Under the pieces are notes generated by a model. The model did not search any database. It was not told the origin of the DNA and saw only the letters and a list, made by a program, of their open reading frames with translations. This document shows positions 22,041 to 33,905 of a stretch of DNA of 64,000 nt, in pieces. The stretch is from the NCBI GenBank assembly GCA_031002005.1, contig CM061920.1, positions 115,186,095 to 115,250,094 on the forward strand, read 5' to 3'. The position numbers were made by a program, and so were the translations under genes. Numbering within the stretch: the stretch's first letter is position 1; each line of letters starts with the position of its first letter. The stretch is from Vandiemenella viatica. Taxonomy: Eukaryota > Arthropoda > Insecta > Orthoptera > Morabidae.

Positions 22041-22380
22041 AGCAATGTCTTTACCACAAAGAGTCCCCGATGTATACTCCAAGGTAGACGCCATTATCCA
22101 CACAGCAGTGGTTCGCTAACGTCACTGTCAGCTTGCTCAGCCAACATAACAGCACCGCACCCTCTTCATATTGACTGCAGGAAGTCCCTGACACTGGAAA
22201 TGAGTTGACGATTGCTTTTCTAGGATAATCCACCACCTCATCCCCAGTTTCAAAGGGACTCTACATGTTGAGACTATAGTCGCGCTGCTGCTGCTCACTG
22301 TAGGTAGGTCCGTTCTGGTTGACTGCCCAGCATGAAGTCCCCACCATGAGGCTTATATACCCTCTTCCTGGGGAATATGC
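22041..22380. repeat. right continuation of the ~430-bp repeat domain
   Basis: Continues the 'tttccagcaatg' host sequence interrupted by the hAT, since the corresponding repeat unit upstream reads 'tttccatcaatgtactc'. It ends near 'cttatataccctcttcctgg'. No coding signal. Confidence 0.45.
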
Positions 22381-22751
22381 CTCACTTTGTTTACTGTGGT
22401 GGCTTATTTTAATTAGATTCTTCTGAAACTTGGCTATCATATAGAACTGATTAATTTTGATACTTTTGCCTATAACAACTATTCTCCTGAAAATCTTAAT
22501 TCAGCAATTATTTATTACTGAAAGTTGAGGGTTGATCATTTTATTTATTTGTCCATAAACTTAGAAGTATTTAATCCCTCACATAGGTACTTAGTCACAA
22601 GATTCATTTTAATTTTATGATTAATTCAATATATGTTTCATGTCTGTAACTGTTTTTATTTGGTTGTAGTCTTTAATTGCATTTTACTTTTGCTGCTACA
22701 AAACCCTCCAGGTGTACTCTCAAAACTTCAGAAAATCGTATCTCCCCTATT

Positions 22752-23103
22752 CAGTGGCGTAGCTAGGTCAACAAGGGCCCCGGTGCAAAAAAAATATTTT
22801 GGGCCCTCAGGCCAAATGGGCGACCATTTGTTTTTGCTTTGTGATGCTGGTAAGGGCCCCCTGAGCTGAGCAGTGGTTAGGGGCCCCCCTGAGCAGTGAG
22901 AGGGCCCTTAGTGAGGGGCTTCCTGTGTCTCAGGGATCCCCTTAGACGACTGTAGAGCAAAAAAAAATGGTTGCCAGTTTGCCATGAAGGGTCGTGGGCC
23001 TCTGAACTGCGCTTGGGAGCCCCCAGAGGTATGCTTGGGGGCCCCCTGAGCGTAGGGGCCCCGGTGCACTGCAATGCCTAGCCCCATAGTAGCTACACTC
23101 CTG
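22752..23103. mobile_element. 352-bp non-autonomous hAT MITE
   Basis: Ends CAGTGGCGTAGCTAGG (left) and the complement CAGGAGTGTAGCTAC (right) are of the common hAT 'CAGGGGCGTAGCTA' type. The 8-bp flanks CCCCTATT (22744-22751) and CCCTTATT (23104-23111) differ at one base. The interior is rich in GGGCCCC blocks and has no transposase. Confidence 0.85.
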
Positions 23104-23111
23104 CCCTTATT

Positions 23112-25051
23112 TAGTTATGGTTTTCATGGGGATTTCAACATTTTTCTTGGAATTTCATACTCTATTTAATTATTCATGTCTCACTTCTGACAGTATCCTA
23201 TTTTGTTTGATACCTGTCAGTGATGTAATCTTCAAGGTTAAACATCAAAATCCATTATTCACCGTTAAGCTTAATTTTAAATTTAAAACTGTTACTGTAT
23301 TATTACTTTATTTAATTTTAGCTGTCAATTGATTATAATTTTCACTTTCTATCTGTCTCCATTTAAAAGTTAAATTTCTATCTTTGTCTTCTTTCTTTAT
23401 GAGCTCTAATTGTTGTTACAGAGTTCTTTTACATGCTGACAAAGTCTTGCCTTAATGAAACTTTGTTTATCTATTTAAACAAGTGTCGTTTCTTTATTAT
23501 CCACAAAATTTGCTTTCTTCACTCACACAACCTTGCCACTGATTGTGTAACCATTTCCTTGTAAGCACATGGTGAATAAACTTCCAAGTTCGCTTACCTC
23601 CTTTAAAAAAAAATCAGATGGTATTAATCCAACCCAAATTCTTGTTTTTAATCATAGTGTAAGTGACAATGTTTGCGAAACTTTCCATTTGATTTAGCTG
23701 TACAACTTTAGGTACCCACAAGTTTGGGAAAGATTCACTGCCTTCTGTTGTGACCTAATCCCCTTTAACACAACAATCTCCATAATTCTCATAACTGACT
23801 TGAAAAATTGAAACATTTGACATAAAAATTGAAATTATAAACTCAATATTCTCTGATACCAGTGCAAAAATTACATATCGCATAGGATGAAATATCAAAA
23901 TAAAAGTAAGAAAATATCTGGCTACTCGTTCTATAACTAGTACAACTCAAATGAGTATTGTTTGTAAATATGTTGAAATATATGTAATAAATTTGCCTCA
24001 AATTCATTAAAATGTGAGCAATATAAAACATTGTTCATTTGTTTAAAATTTCAATTAATATATAATTAAATAGTGTGCATTTTTGTCATGTATGTTATAA
24101 TGAGTGCTCATTGTAAAAACACTAAATTTATGCTTCTGAAGATTGCATTGTTATTTTTGTGAAAATTCTTGAATTTCCTAAACTCCTGGCATGTTGTTAC
24201 ACTAGACAACAAATCTGAAAGATATTTTCGGAGCATCGAATGAATACAAGGCAAAGCTCCATTGTAATCGCCTATGTACAATGTCCAAACATGAGTTCAT
24301 TATACAATCATGTGGACCAACATCATACACTTGGTACCAAAATCAACAATTAGTGAAAAGCAACTTTGTTCCTGATTTTGTGAACTGATTTCAAGATACA
24401 GTCTGTCTACCAAATAAACAAAGCTTGTCATAAGTCTGATAAAATATTAATGAACAGAAAGTTTTAAGGAGACAAATAACATGAATCAGGTTACAATCAT
24501 CATTTAAGTAATAAAGAAAGAAATACTATTACTCGTAGCATCATATGAACTAACCTGTGATCTGTATGTTGGTAGGATACTTGGACGAATCACTTTCACA
24601 AACTGGTTATGCTAAAGAACACAGTGATTATAAGTTTAATGAATTTTATGTAACTAAGTGGCTGCCATGCTAATTGCGATTGTTTAGTGACATATAAGGA
24701 GGCTGAAGATGTCTAATGCCAGTCAGTAATATACATAACCATACCTATCAGTATGTATTACATCTTTATCTATTTCCTTGTTTTGTGTACGCTTTTAATT
24801 GGAGAGTAAAATCCAGTTAACAAGTTAGACTATATTTTCAACTCAAAAGGCAGAAATCATTCTATTGACCATGCGTTGGACAGTAACCCCTGTCCTTGCC
24901 ACCTGCTTAGTTGAGTTTATCACCAAATGTAATGCAAAGGCATTTACATTTTTTGCCTTAAACACCTCCACCTGATTTTTTTGTTTACCACTTATCTTCA
25001 TTCCACGTTAACCTACCTAAAAAAATGTCCTGTCTAGATCCTTGTTATAAA
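23112..25051. other. unassigned AT-rich sequence
   Basis: About 1.9 kb without recognisable coding, inverted ends or tandem structure. Short frames (23117-23332, 23843-24031) show no motif. Confidence 0.4.
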
Positions 25052-26129
25052 CTAGCTGACCCAACAAATGTTGTGCTGTACAAATTTCGATAAATTTATT
25101 AGTTGTGGTGGACGAACGAACTTTTTTTCTTTTTGTTCGCCTTGCACCTCCCGAGAAGGACATACATTTGTGGGTAACAACTCTGTCATGTGAGGACTAG
25201 CACTATGAATAAAACTCTCAGTGAGATATGTACATATAAACACTTTATTACATTACTTAGGTACATCAAAGTCTCTCCTAGCTCTTTCTATAATCCTCAT
25301 GACTATGTCTGACATTAATCCCCGCTTGTAGATCATTGGATTACTCCCACCTGTGTTCTGGCTGTAAAGTGTCCTCACTACATCACTCATCCTGGAAGAC
25401 CTGGCAGATGACGACGACCTGCGAGAACGACCTCCTCTTCAGCCCCTGCTGTCCAGTTTTGTCTCATCCTCCCCTCCCTATCATTCATAGTAGGGAGACC
25501 CCCTCCTCCCCGGCCAATCAGAATCCTCCCTATCCTACCAGCTCTCTCCAAGTGACGTCTTGCTAACTCCTAATTCTGCTGACGATCTGTTCCACTTTGG
25601 AGGTGTAGATACTCCTTTTGCTTACATTCCTTAGTTTCTAACTGTTTGATTTTGTGTTGTAACATGCACTGGTTCCAACTCTGCTAAATGCAATTACTCT
25701 CACCTAAGAGTATTACCTTTATTATAGAAGTGTAGCCTAAAATTCCTTATCCAGCCACAACATAGTGATCATTTTTTTAGTTTCTGAAAAGCTATTGAAA
25801 ATGTGTAAATAAAATAAAAATTACAGGGAAAAAAATGTAGTTCTGAGTGTTCATTGGTATGTCAATGGATATTCAATTCAAGTAGTAGTGCATTCAGAAG
25901 TATGCCAATGGGGAAGTTCATATTTGAGATTAATTCTATTAGCAGTACACTGTTGAAATGTTGGAAATGTGTTATGTACCTGAAATGTGATCGACTTGGA
26001 ACCATGCGGTATTGTTCCAAAATTTCAGTCATAATTGAATTAAATCACAATTTCATGTTAACCAAATGATTTATTTCCGTGCATTAAATTTGAAATCTCA
26101 ATTACTCTCAAAGTGTTTTATTTATAGTT

Positions 26130-26700
26130 CGATTTCCATCATCTCATCACCAAACCAGTTTTGATTGTTTCATTGATCTTGCATTATTTGGTCTAATGCC
26201 TCCAAAGACTTTTTACCTGCAATTGTACATTCATCCCAAACAATCAATATGTAATGCTGCAGAACTTTAACCATCACACAGTTCTTCAAAATGTTGCCTG
26301 TTGGAGTTTCATTGGTTGAATGCTGAATGAGCTGTTTGACTGCCTTCCAATACTATAGGTGTAATTCCTGATGAAGCAAGTGCAAGTGCAATTGCAATTT
26401 GATTCTGTGAGCACATTTTTGCCAAAATCGAAGTGATCAATAAAGATTTTCCAGTTTCAGCGGGAGCATCCAAGAAGAAAATTCCTCTAGTTCCATCATT
26501 CAAAACTTTCATGAGAGTGTTATTCACATATTTTTCAACAGCAGCACATTCATTCAAACTTTTTCTCTCAATGTATCAATATCATACTGGTTTTCACATT
26601 TCAGCTCTTGATTAAATGTGTCGTACATCGATTGGGCACTGTGATGTCTAATTGAGGTAACACCTTATTCAATATCATCAAGCACATATCCTCAACTAGT
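26130..26700 (-). pseudogene. Helitron helicase N-part, copy A
   Basis: The frame 26557-26309 reads GIFFLDAPAETGKSLLI, a Walker A block of Pif1-like Helitron helicases, in which the usual GGTGK is AETGK. QIAIALALASSGITPIVLEG and TAHSAFNQ follow, as in the family. Just upstream (26640-26700), shifted frames give the 'EDMCL...NKVLPQLG' block. ATP-dependent 5'-3' unwinding would be the role in an intact element. It is truncated after motif Ia. Confidence 0.75.
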
Positions 26701-26999
26701 TTCCATGGAATAGAAATAAAATAACTCTATTTGTTGGACATATCTTGTAACAACACAAAAATAATAAGAAAGGTAATTTTATTTTAATTCTGGCTGGAAT
26801 ATGTTTTTACAGATTTTTATTCAGATCTTACAGTGCCCCCCCCCCCTCCCTCCCTCCCTCCCTGTCCGAGTAGAAAACATTCAGTGGTGTTATTTCCGTC
26901 TCTGCAGCATTAGGAACAAAGCAAATTGCCACCGGAGCGTGTGCTCCATTGCAATTAAATTAAATTGAAACAGAATTACGCATATCCATTATGAGTTAT

Positions 27000-28600
27000 A
27001 GTCTTATTTCATATAAAAATTTTCAAGATTAACGCCACCAACACTCAAGGACTGACCCTGGGATTTATTTATGGTCATAGTAAAAGCAAGCCGCACTGGA
27101 AATTGCAGCTGTTTAAATTAATATGGTACATCAGTTGGTACCATTGGAATGTGAGGTATCAACACATCTTCTCCCTTATATTTTCCCTTTAGAATGGTTC
27201 CTTCAATCACAGTGTACAGTAATATTTTCACTGCTAGCTGTGTGTCATTACAGAGACACGGTTGGTTGATATTTCGCAACGTTATGACCTCCAATCCTAC
27301 TTTTAATCGAGGATTATGAGGCGGCAATCCTGGAAAATCCAGTGAGTTCAAAAGTTCTGGTGGATAGTTGAAGAAATCTTGGTTAGTTGCACAATCAACT
27401 GATTTGTATCTTCTTAATTCACCACCAACTTCATTTCGAATTTTGAAATTTATTTCATTTCCATCCATGTTTTAGGCAGCTAATATAGCTCATTCGCTCA
27501 ACCAAAAATGATCTCTCTAATATTGAGTGACATTTGGGAAACACCTTTTCTATGAGCTCAGTTTTTGATTCAGTAAACTGACAAAAATTTACAGAAAATG
27601 TAATGCAGGAAGTCAAAATGTCTACAGGGATTTTGGCATTACCAATGTCAATGAGTTGTTTTCAAAATATTTCTCTAGATCGATCATTTTGCAATTCGAC
27701 ACGCATATTATTGCTTAAATTTAGTGTCTTAAAGTTTTTCCACAAAATGGATTACTTTAAACATGCATTGAGTTCATCTGCTGACGTTGACCATGGAATC
27801 ACTGGTAATATTTGACGAAAATCTCCTGCTAACAAAATCATCGCTCGACCAAATCGGTTTTGATTGTTTGACAGATCTTTCATAGTTCTGCCTAATGACT
27901 CCAAAGACTTTTATGTGCCATCGTTCATTCATCCCACACTATCAATTTACATTGCAGCAAAACCTTTACCATTGCAGAGTTCGTTGAAATGTTGCAGGTT
28001 GGAGTTTCATTGCTTTGAATATTCAATGGTAATTTTATCACTGAAATGGGCTGTTCGACCGCCTTTCAACAATGTGGCTGCAATACCAGATGAAGCAAGT
28101 GTGAGTGCAATTTCATTGTTGCTAAAATCAATGAAACCAAAAAAGCCTTTCCTGTACCACTCGGAGCGTCCAAAAAGTAAATCCCTCCAGTTCCATCATT
28201 TATAACTGTCATAAGTGTATCAAAGACATAATTTTGTTGTTGTTCAATAGTGGAAGATTTATTCGAACTGATTTACTTAAAGCATTGATATCGTACAGTT
28301 TTTCATGCTGCAACTCTTGATTAAAAGTGTCGTGCATTGGGCAATTAGTTGCGGCCATGCCTAATTGAGATAATACTGTGTTTGACATCATCAAGCACAT
28401 CTCCTCAGTTGATATCAACGCCTCATAAATTTCTTCTGTGAATTGTAAATGTAGATTTCTTGTTCTATTGTCCATTTGATGCAAGATATTGTCACACATA
28501 TCATCTTTGTATTTGGTCCTTAAATCAATTGGTTTTGATGGGAAGCATGTTGATATAATTATAGAAATCAACGTTCATATCTGACAAGCTTTTGAAGAAA
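27000..28600 (-). pseudogene. Helitron helicase, copy B, longer but broken
   Basis: In order on the minus strand: 28571-28209 (TCFPSKPIDL..., EEMCLMMSNTVLSQLGMAA, LYDINALSKSV), then Walker A GIYFLDAPSGTGKAFL near 28200-28150, KLIVWDE (motif II, near 27940), RFGRAMILLAGDFRQILPVI near 27850-27795, and 27468-27118 (YKSVDCATNQ..., LPPHNPRLKVG, TILKGKYKGEDVLIPHIPM). These are the successive blocks of animal Helitron SF1 helicases. Several frameshifts and stops are present. The final helicase motif region beyond 27118 is weak. Confidence 0.8.
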
Positions 28601-29266
28601 TTACAGCATTATTTTCTAACATTTGCAAATGCTGATAGGCTTTTCTGCAAGAGCCACATAATTCACCATTAACAGTTCATAATGTTGGAATGATGTTGGG
28701 CCTTGAACATAGTAATCGCAAATAAAAACACTCATCATTGCTTGGATGGACTGAATAAATTCGACCAATTGCAATGGAGAAATATACATTGGTGTAACTT
28801 GGAACTGTTTCCGTCATTGTAATGTTTTTGAGGATTGATTCCAAGTATAATATTTTGGAATTTCTGAGTATAGCAGTGTTCGGGCGAAATCATCAGTTTG
28901 ACACACAACAAAAAAATTGGTCAAGGTTATAGACAGTGGTTGAATAGCTCATTGTAATACATTTTGTGTTGTAAAATATACTCTTTGACCTTTTTCTAAG
29001 TGTACGGCTAAGTATTCTACAGTGTGGTGTCTTCCATGAATAGGAAAAGAAAAAATGCGCCTTATTGCTTCGTTACTGCTAACTTAGCGGGCCATTTGAT
29101 ATTGATTAACTTCATCAATGGAATTCTCAGCAGCAACTCCAACCACACCCATGTCACTTCCTTTTGTTACATATTTGCAAATGTATTTTATAGATTTGAC
29201 GGAATGGCAAGATTCGCCTTGAAAGTCATGTAAGAAACTTCAGCGTGTACACACCTTCACACCTTG

Positions 29267-29745
29267 GTCTTCAGCAACCGTCACGCGAGGTAGTGCCTTA
29301 AGTTTGTAGATAGCTTTGGTTCCATATTTCCTTATTTGCTTAACAGCGCCAGTAGTCAGTTGGTCTTCAGCAACTGTCACTCGAGGAAGTGCCTTCTGTG
29401 TTTAATTTAATTTAAAGTGTGTAGACAGCTTTTGTTCCATATTTACTTATTTGTTTAACAGCGCCAGTAGCCATATGGTCTTCAGCAACCATAAGGCAAG
29501 GAAGTGCCTTCTGTGTTTAATTTAATTTAAAGTGTGTAGATAGCTTTTGTTTCATCTTTGCTTATTTGTTTAACAGCACCAGTAGTAAGTTGGTCGTCAG
29601 CAACCGTCATGCGAAGAAGTGCCTTCTGTGTTTAATTTAATTTAAAGTGTGTAGATAGCTTTTGTTTCATCGTTGCTTATTTGTTTAAAAGCGCCAGTAG
29701 TCAGTAGGTCTACTGCAGCCATTACGCAAGGAAGTTTTCTGTGTT
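29267..29745 (+). repeat. 115-bp tandem monomers upstream of a LINE ORF1
   Basis: TAACAGCGCCAGTAG-type landmarks start at 29341, 29456, 29571 and 29686, exactly 115 bases apart, each followed by 'ggtcttcagcaac', 'ggaagtgccttctgtgttta' and 'gtgtagatagcttttgtt'. A partial first unit begins near 29267. The array ends about 110 bases before the ORF1 start codon at 29855. Tandem monomers in this position act as promoters in some mammalian L1 families; that role here is inferred. Confidence 0.8.
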
Positions 29746-29854
29746 AATTTATGTTTTTTTAAGTCGTTACTAGTGGTTGTTTGTAAGTAGTGAACAGTTT
29801 ATTTGTATAATTCAGTTAGTTTGTCTTCTCCGTAATTTTTGTTTTGAAAGTAAT

Positions 29855-30835
29855 ATGTGTAGGGACTGTGATTGCTGTGTGCAGATGCGGGATGAGGAGG
29901 CTCATCTTCGCGCACAGCTTGCAGCTTTGTTAACAAAAGTTACAAGGCTGGAAACTGCCGTAGGTGACTGCAGCAGATGTGATATGGGTAACCCCCGATG
30001 AAACTAGTGCTCTTACAGGTTCTCCCCTACCAATCATCGTACCTGCAGTCCAGGCTGAGACTTTGGAATCTGTGCGGCAGTCACCTGATAATGTCTGATG
30101 TGTGGTTTCTGGACGTACATGCCGCATGCGGTGGCAGTCGTACAAGTCTGAATCCCAGGAGGGAAAGCTTGTACCACTGTCCAATAGGTTAGATGTGTTG
30201 TCCGGGTCTGGTTCAGATCCACAATTGTCAATCTGCGAGTTAACCAGCTCCCCCACCCGCAGATCTGAGCAACCACAGAAGGGGATTTTGGTGGTAGGTA
30301 GCTCCAACATTAGGCGTTTCATTGAGCCCCTTAGGGACATGGCGAATAGGTCAAGGATGAAGTCCTGTGTCCATTCATTGTGCATTCCGGGAGGTCTGAT
30401 CCAAGATGTGGAACGAACAGGCCATCCCGGATGCCATTGAATGGACGAGGTTTAGCCAGCTGCAGATTGTAGCTCATGTCGGCACCAATGATGTTTGCCG
30501 CCTGGGGTCGGAGGCTATCCTCTCTTCCTTCCGGCAGTTTGCTCAAAGGGTGAGCTCTGTGGTTGATGACCGCAAGATTTCAGCTGAGTTAACTATCTGC
30601 AGCATTGTCGATAGAACCGACTGTGGACCTCTGGTTCAGAGCCGAGTCGAGGGTCTAAACTAGAGACTGCGGCGTTTCTGCAATAATCATGTATGCAGAT
30701 TCCTAGATCTTTGCCCAGGGGTCAAATTGTTTAGGGTTTAATTGGATAGATCAGGTGTGCACTACACACGTGAATCGGCTACAGGGGTGGCAGGGGCCAT
30801 GTGGAGTGCATTGGGGGATTTTTTAGGCTGAGGGA
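29855..30835 (+). pseudogene. CR1-type LINE ORF1 with SGNH-hydrolase-like domain, frameshifted
   Basis: MCRDCDCCVQMRDEEAH then a short coiled-coil-like stretch LRAQLAALLTKVTRLE (from 29855). Later frames give KGILVVGSSNIRRFIEPL (30277-30330), VAHVGTNDVCRLGSE (30470 on) and LDRSGVHYTRES (near 30740). Blocks GSSN, GTND and the final H are arranged as in SGNH/GDSL esterase domains of CR1/L2-like ORF1 proteins. A stop at 29999 and further frameshifts break it. Its homologue is on the minus strand at 41715-42686. ORF2 is absent here. Confidence 0.75.
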
Positions 30836-31180
30836 GGAAGATCCGAAACTGGGATTACCATTACGGGCAGCCCAATCAAATTTGGCACCATTTGTTTTGG
30901 CAGGCATAGATTAATATCTAAACAGCTTAATCAACTTGAAGGCATACCAAAGATAATCCTAACACGCCTTTGTTTTGTTTTGATTTACTAGTTCGTATGG
31001 GAAAAGTAAAGTGTTGTTTTTACTATTTTTCTTGCAAGTTTTACTTTTTTCTCTCCATAAGAACCTTGCTTTTGCCTTGACGAAAATATAGGGAAAAATT
31101 AGCCAAATTGGTTGAGCTGCTGAGTTGGTTGAGTTTGGCGCCTAGCAACACAATTGGCGATTCATTTTTATTTATATAGA

Positions 31181-33295
31181 TTCGTAAGCAAGTTGGATGT
31201 GTCTGATGCTTTGAAACTGTATCACCCAAAATCTACTGCAGCAATGTGGATAGTGTTTTCAAATTTTTACAGCTAATTGTTCAGATTAAAATCTGTGGAA
31301 ATAGCTAATGACTTATATGTACTAAGAGAGGAAGTAAGTAATTAAAATCATTTCTAGACAAAATAAATTTTGCTGTGTCACTCTGTATTTGAGATAAGCA
31401 CTCCTCTCACCAAAAACTGTCAAAAGATTATACTGCCTAAATTAGGAGATTGTTTTACTTTGGTTATTCAGTTTTCTGGACTGCAGTACTTTAAAATAAA
31501 CATAATATTTATTGTAAGCACAACTGCTACTAACGTTGACTGTCGCCATAACAAGTTGGCTACCATCCAAATTGCATTAATAATTAACATCTATACAGTT
31601 GAACAGCTTGTCTCTGTAGGACATGTTTGAAATCCTCATTGAATGCTGTCCATTGCACATTAAAAAACATTAGTGTGTGATAATTTTCCCCTACATTTTA
31701 TATGGATGCAGAATTCCGATTTTTCTTTAAGAAAGATGCCTGAAAAAGAACTTACTACAATAAACATCAACATGTAACAATACATATTTCTTGAATAATA
31801 ACTTCAGCAGAACTGCCCATATTTTGAATGACTTTACTGAATTTGTATGTATTTGGTGGCTGCAGTATGCAAATATTGCTGAATAATATTGCTCAAGAAA
31901 CATGTATACAAATTTTTGCTGCTGTTCAAACTGTTGAAGCTACTGCATTTGGTAAATTTTGTATGGTACGTTTCTATTTGCTTTGATATACACTTTCTCT
32001 TAAAAGATATGTCCTCAGGAAAGTGTGTACCAAATGTCTGACCTCAGGGACAATTGCTTCTCAGAATACCCTCATTGAACCATTATCAGTAATTTTACAC
32101 CTAGCTTAAATTTCTTATATTTGATATATTACTTTAAATATAAGTCAGCCAAAAAAAAAAAAAATGTTTCCTACACCAGTATGAAAACTAAATCTAAAAT
32201 AATAACTGAAAAAGGGGAAAATATTGTACAAAATTTATATTTTTTGCTTCTCTGCATTAATATTTGGTACTAGGATAAAAAAAACGTAAAGCATTTGTAC
32301 TCGCACAAGGATTTGCACACATGAAGCAGCAGGCAAATGCTAGTCTCATTATATAACATCCTCATTAGCATTTCAGATATTCTGGAAATACTCCAGTTGT
32401 GAAAGACTCATTTATGATATGTGCTATTGAGGCCCTAATGATGTGTGTACCTTGCAGTATAAGAATATGGGCACCTCATCCAAGCCATTTGATTTTTGAT
32501 TTCTTAGCTTGAGGACAGCTCTTTCCACGTCTTCCTCTGTTAGTAGGTGCAGAACATCAAATTTAATAATTACAATAGTAATATATTTTTTTCTGGAATT
32601 TTTGTTTGTAATTTGGAGCTTTGCCAGAGAAGAAATTGTAATGTATGGCTTTTTTTGTGAAAGATTTGTGGATCATATTGGTTTTCCCTGCTAGCACTAT
32701 TTGGTTCACTTTACTGAAATTTCTTTGATAAACTAAGAATGATTAGTTGTTATATTAACATTTTATCAAATAGATTTTTTCTAAAATTTTGGGTTGAAAT
32801 TCTTATTCCTTTAGAAATCCACTTGATTACTGGGAAAATGTGATGTCTGGTCAATCTGCAAGGTAACGAATGGTACATAAGTGCTCACAACATTCTGAAG
32901 ATCAATCTTGATAACTAAAATCTGACAAAAGAAATCATAGGAAGGAACTAGAGGAGACAAGAAGATCTGTTTCACCACAATCCTCTGCTGGTGTGTTTGG
33001 CATGTGCTGTCACTGTGGAAGGTGCTGTGATTCTAAAATTGGGAATTTATCCACTTAAGGACCTGTAAATAATAAACTCAAAAGACTTGTTCATACTCGC
33101 AAACAAGTGAATGCTTTGTATGTACTTATTTCTACTCTGGTCAGACATTTAGTGTGAGAGACCAGTGGGAGGAAAAGTTTCTTCATTTTTTTTATTTATA
33201 TCACACACTGTATAATTTTCTTATCATAACTGATATAGTACATCATCTAAAAACTTACGTACCTTTGTTTTAGGAAATTTATTGATGTACTGTCA
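31181..33295. other. unassigned AT-rich sequence
   Basis: Over 2 kb with no recognisable mobile element, tandem repeat or coding domain. Short frames at 31370-31630 and 32509-32694 show no motif. Confidence 0.4.
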
Positions 33296-33299
33296 AACG

Positions 33300-33863
33300 T
33301 AAAATAAAATTAAAACAAGGAATTAATAAGAGCAAAGAGAGAACCAAAGGATGGGTTTATGAAGAAAATTATTGGTGCAGGGGGAGCACTGAAAAATGCA
33401 TCTAGCAATTTCTATAGTTATGTTAGAAAACTGATAGGAAGAGAAGGTATTCAGACAATTGTAGATAAGAATGGAGTTGAAGTCACTGAAGATTTTAAAA
33501 TGGCAGAGATATTGAGTGAGTGGTTTAATGAAACCACTAAGAACTATCATCCTGTAATGCGAGGGAATGAATTAGTGTCTCCCTATAAGTAAAACAAGGA
33601 AACTATAACAATTGAAATAGATTCTCAGGAAATTATGAAGGAACTCAGAAGAAAAAAAAAACACACACACAAAGGGACTGGTGTAGATAATATTAGGGGG
33701 TGTCCATTAATTACGTGAGGTGTTTTCTGGAATTCCAGACCCCCCTCCCCCTCAGGTGAGACTTCGTGAGATCTGGTCAGACACCCTCCCCCCTAAAATG
33801 ACGTGAGGTTTTGACAGAGCCCCCCCCCCTATTAATTGACATTTTTTTCTTCTTCTTCTTCTG

Positions 33864-33905
<42 letters not shown>

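Larger units (their letters stand above)
25052..31180 (-). mobile_element. 6.1-kb Helitron, decayed, with helicase pieces and a captured LINE 5' region
   Basis: On the minus strand the 5' end is TCTATATAAATAAAAATGAA (31180 inward) and the 3' end is ...acatttgttgggtcagCTAG (25052-25055), inserted between A (25051) and T (31181). It holds two partial copies of the Pif1-like Helitron helicase (26130-26700 and about 27000-28600), both on the minus strand, and a plus-strand CR1-type LINE 5' part (29267 to about 30900). No HUH Rep motif was found. Confidence 0.8.

Noticed and set aside
25336..25566. Plus-strand 76-codon frame as a gene
   Set aside because: It lies inside the Helitron 3' region, opposite to its coding strand, and has no motif.
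30331..30546. Minus-strand frames over the ORF1 fragment
   Set aside because: They are shadows of the plus-strand ORF1, whose residues match the second LINE copy.
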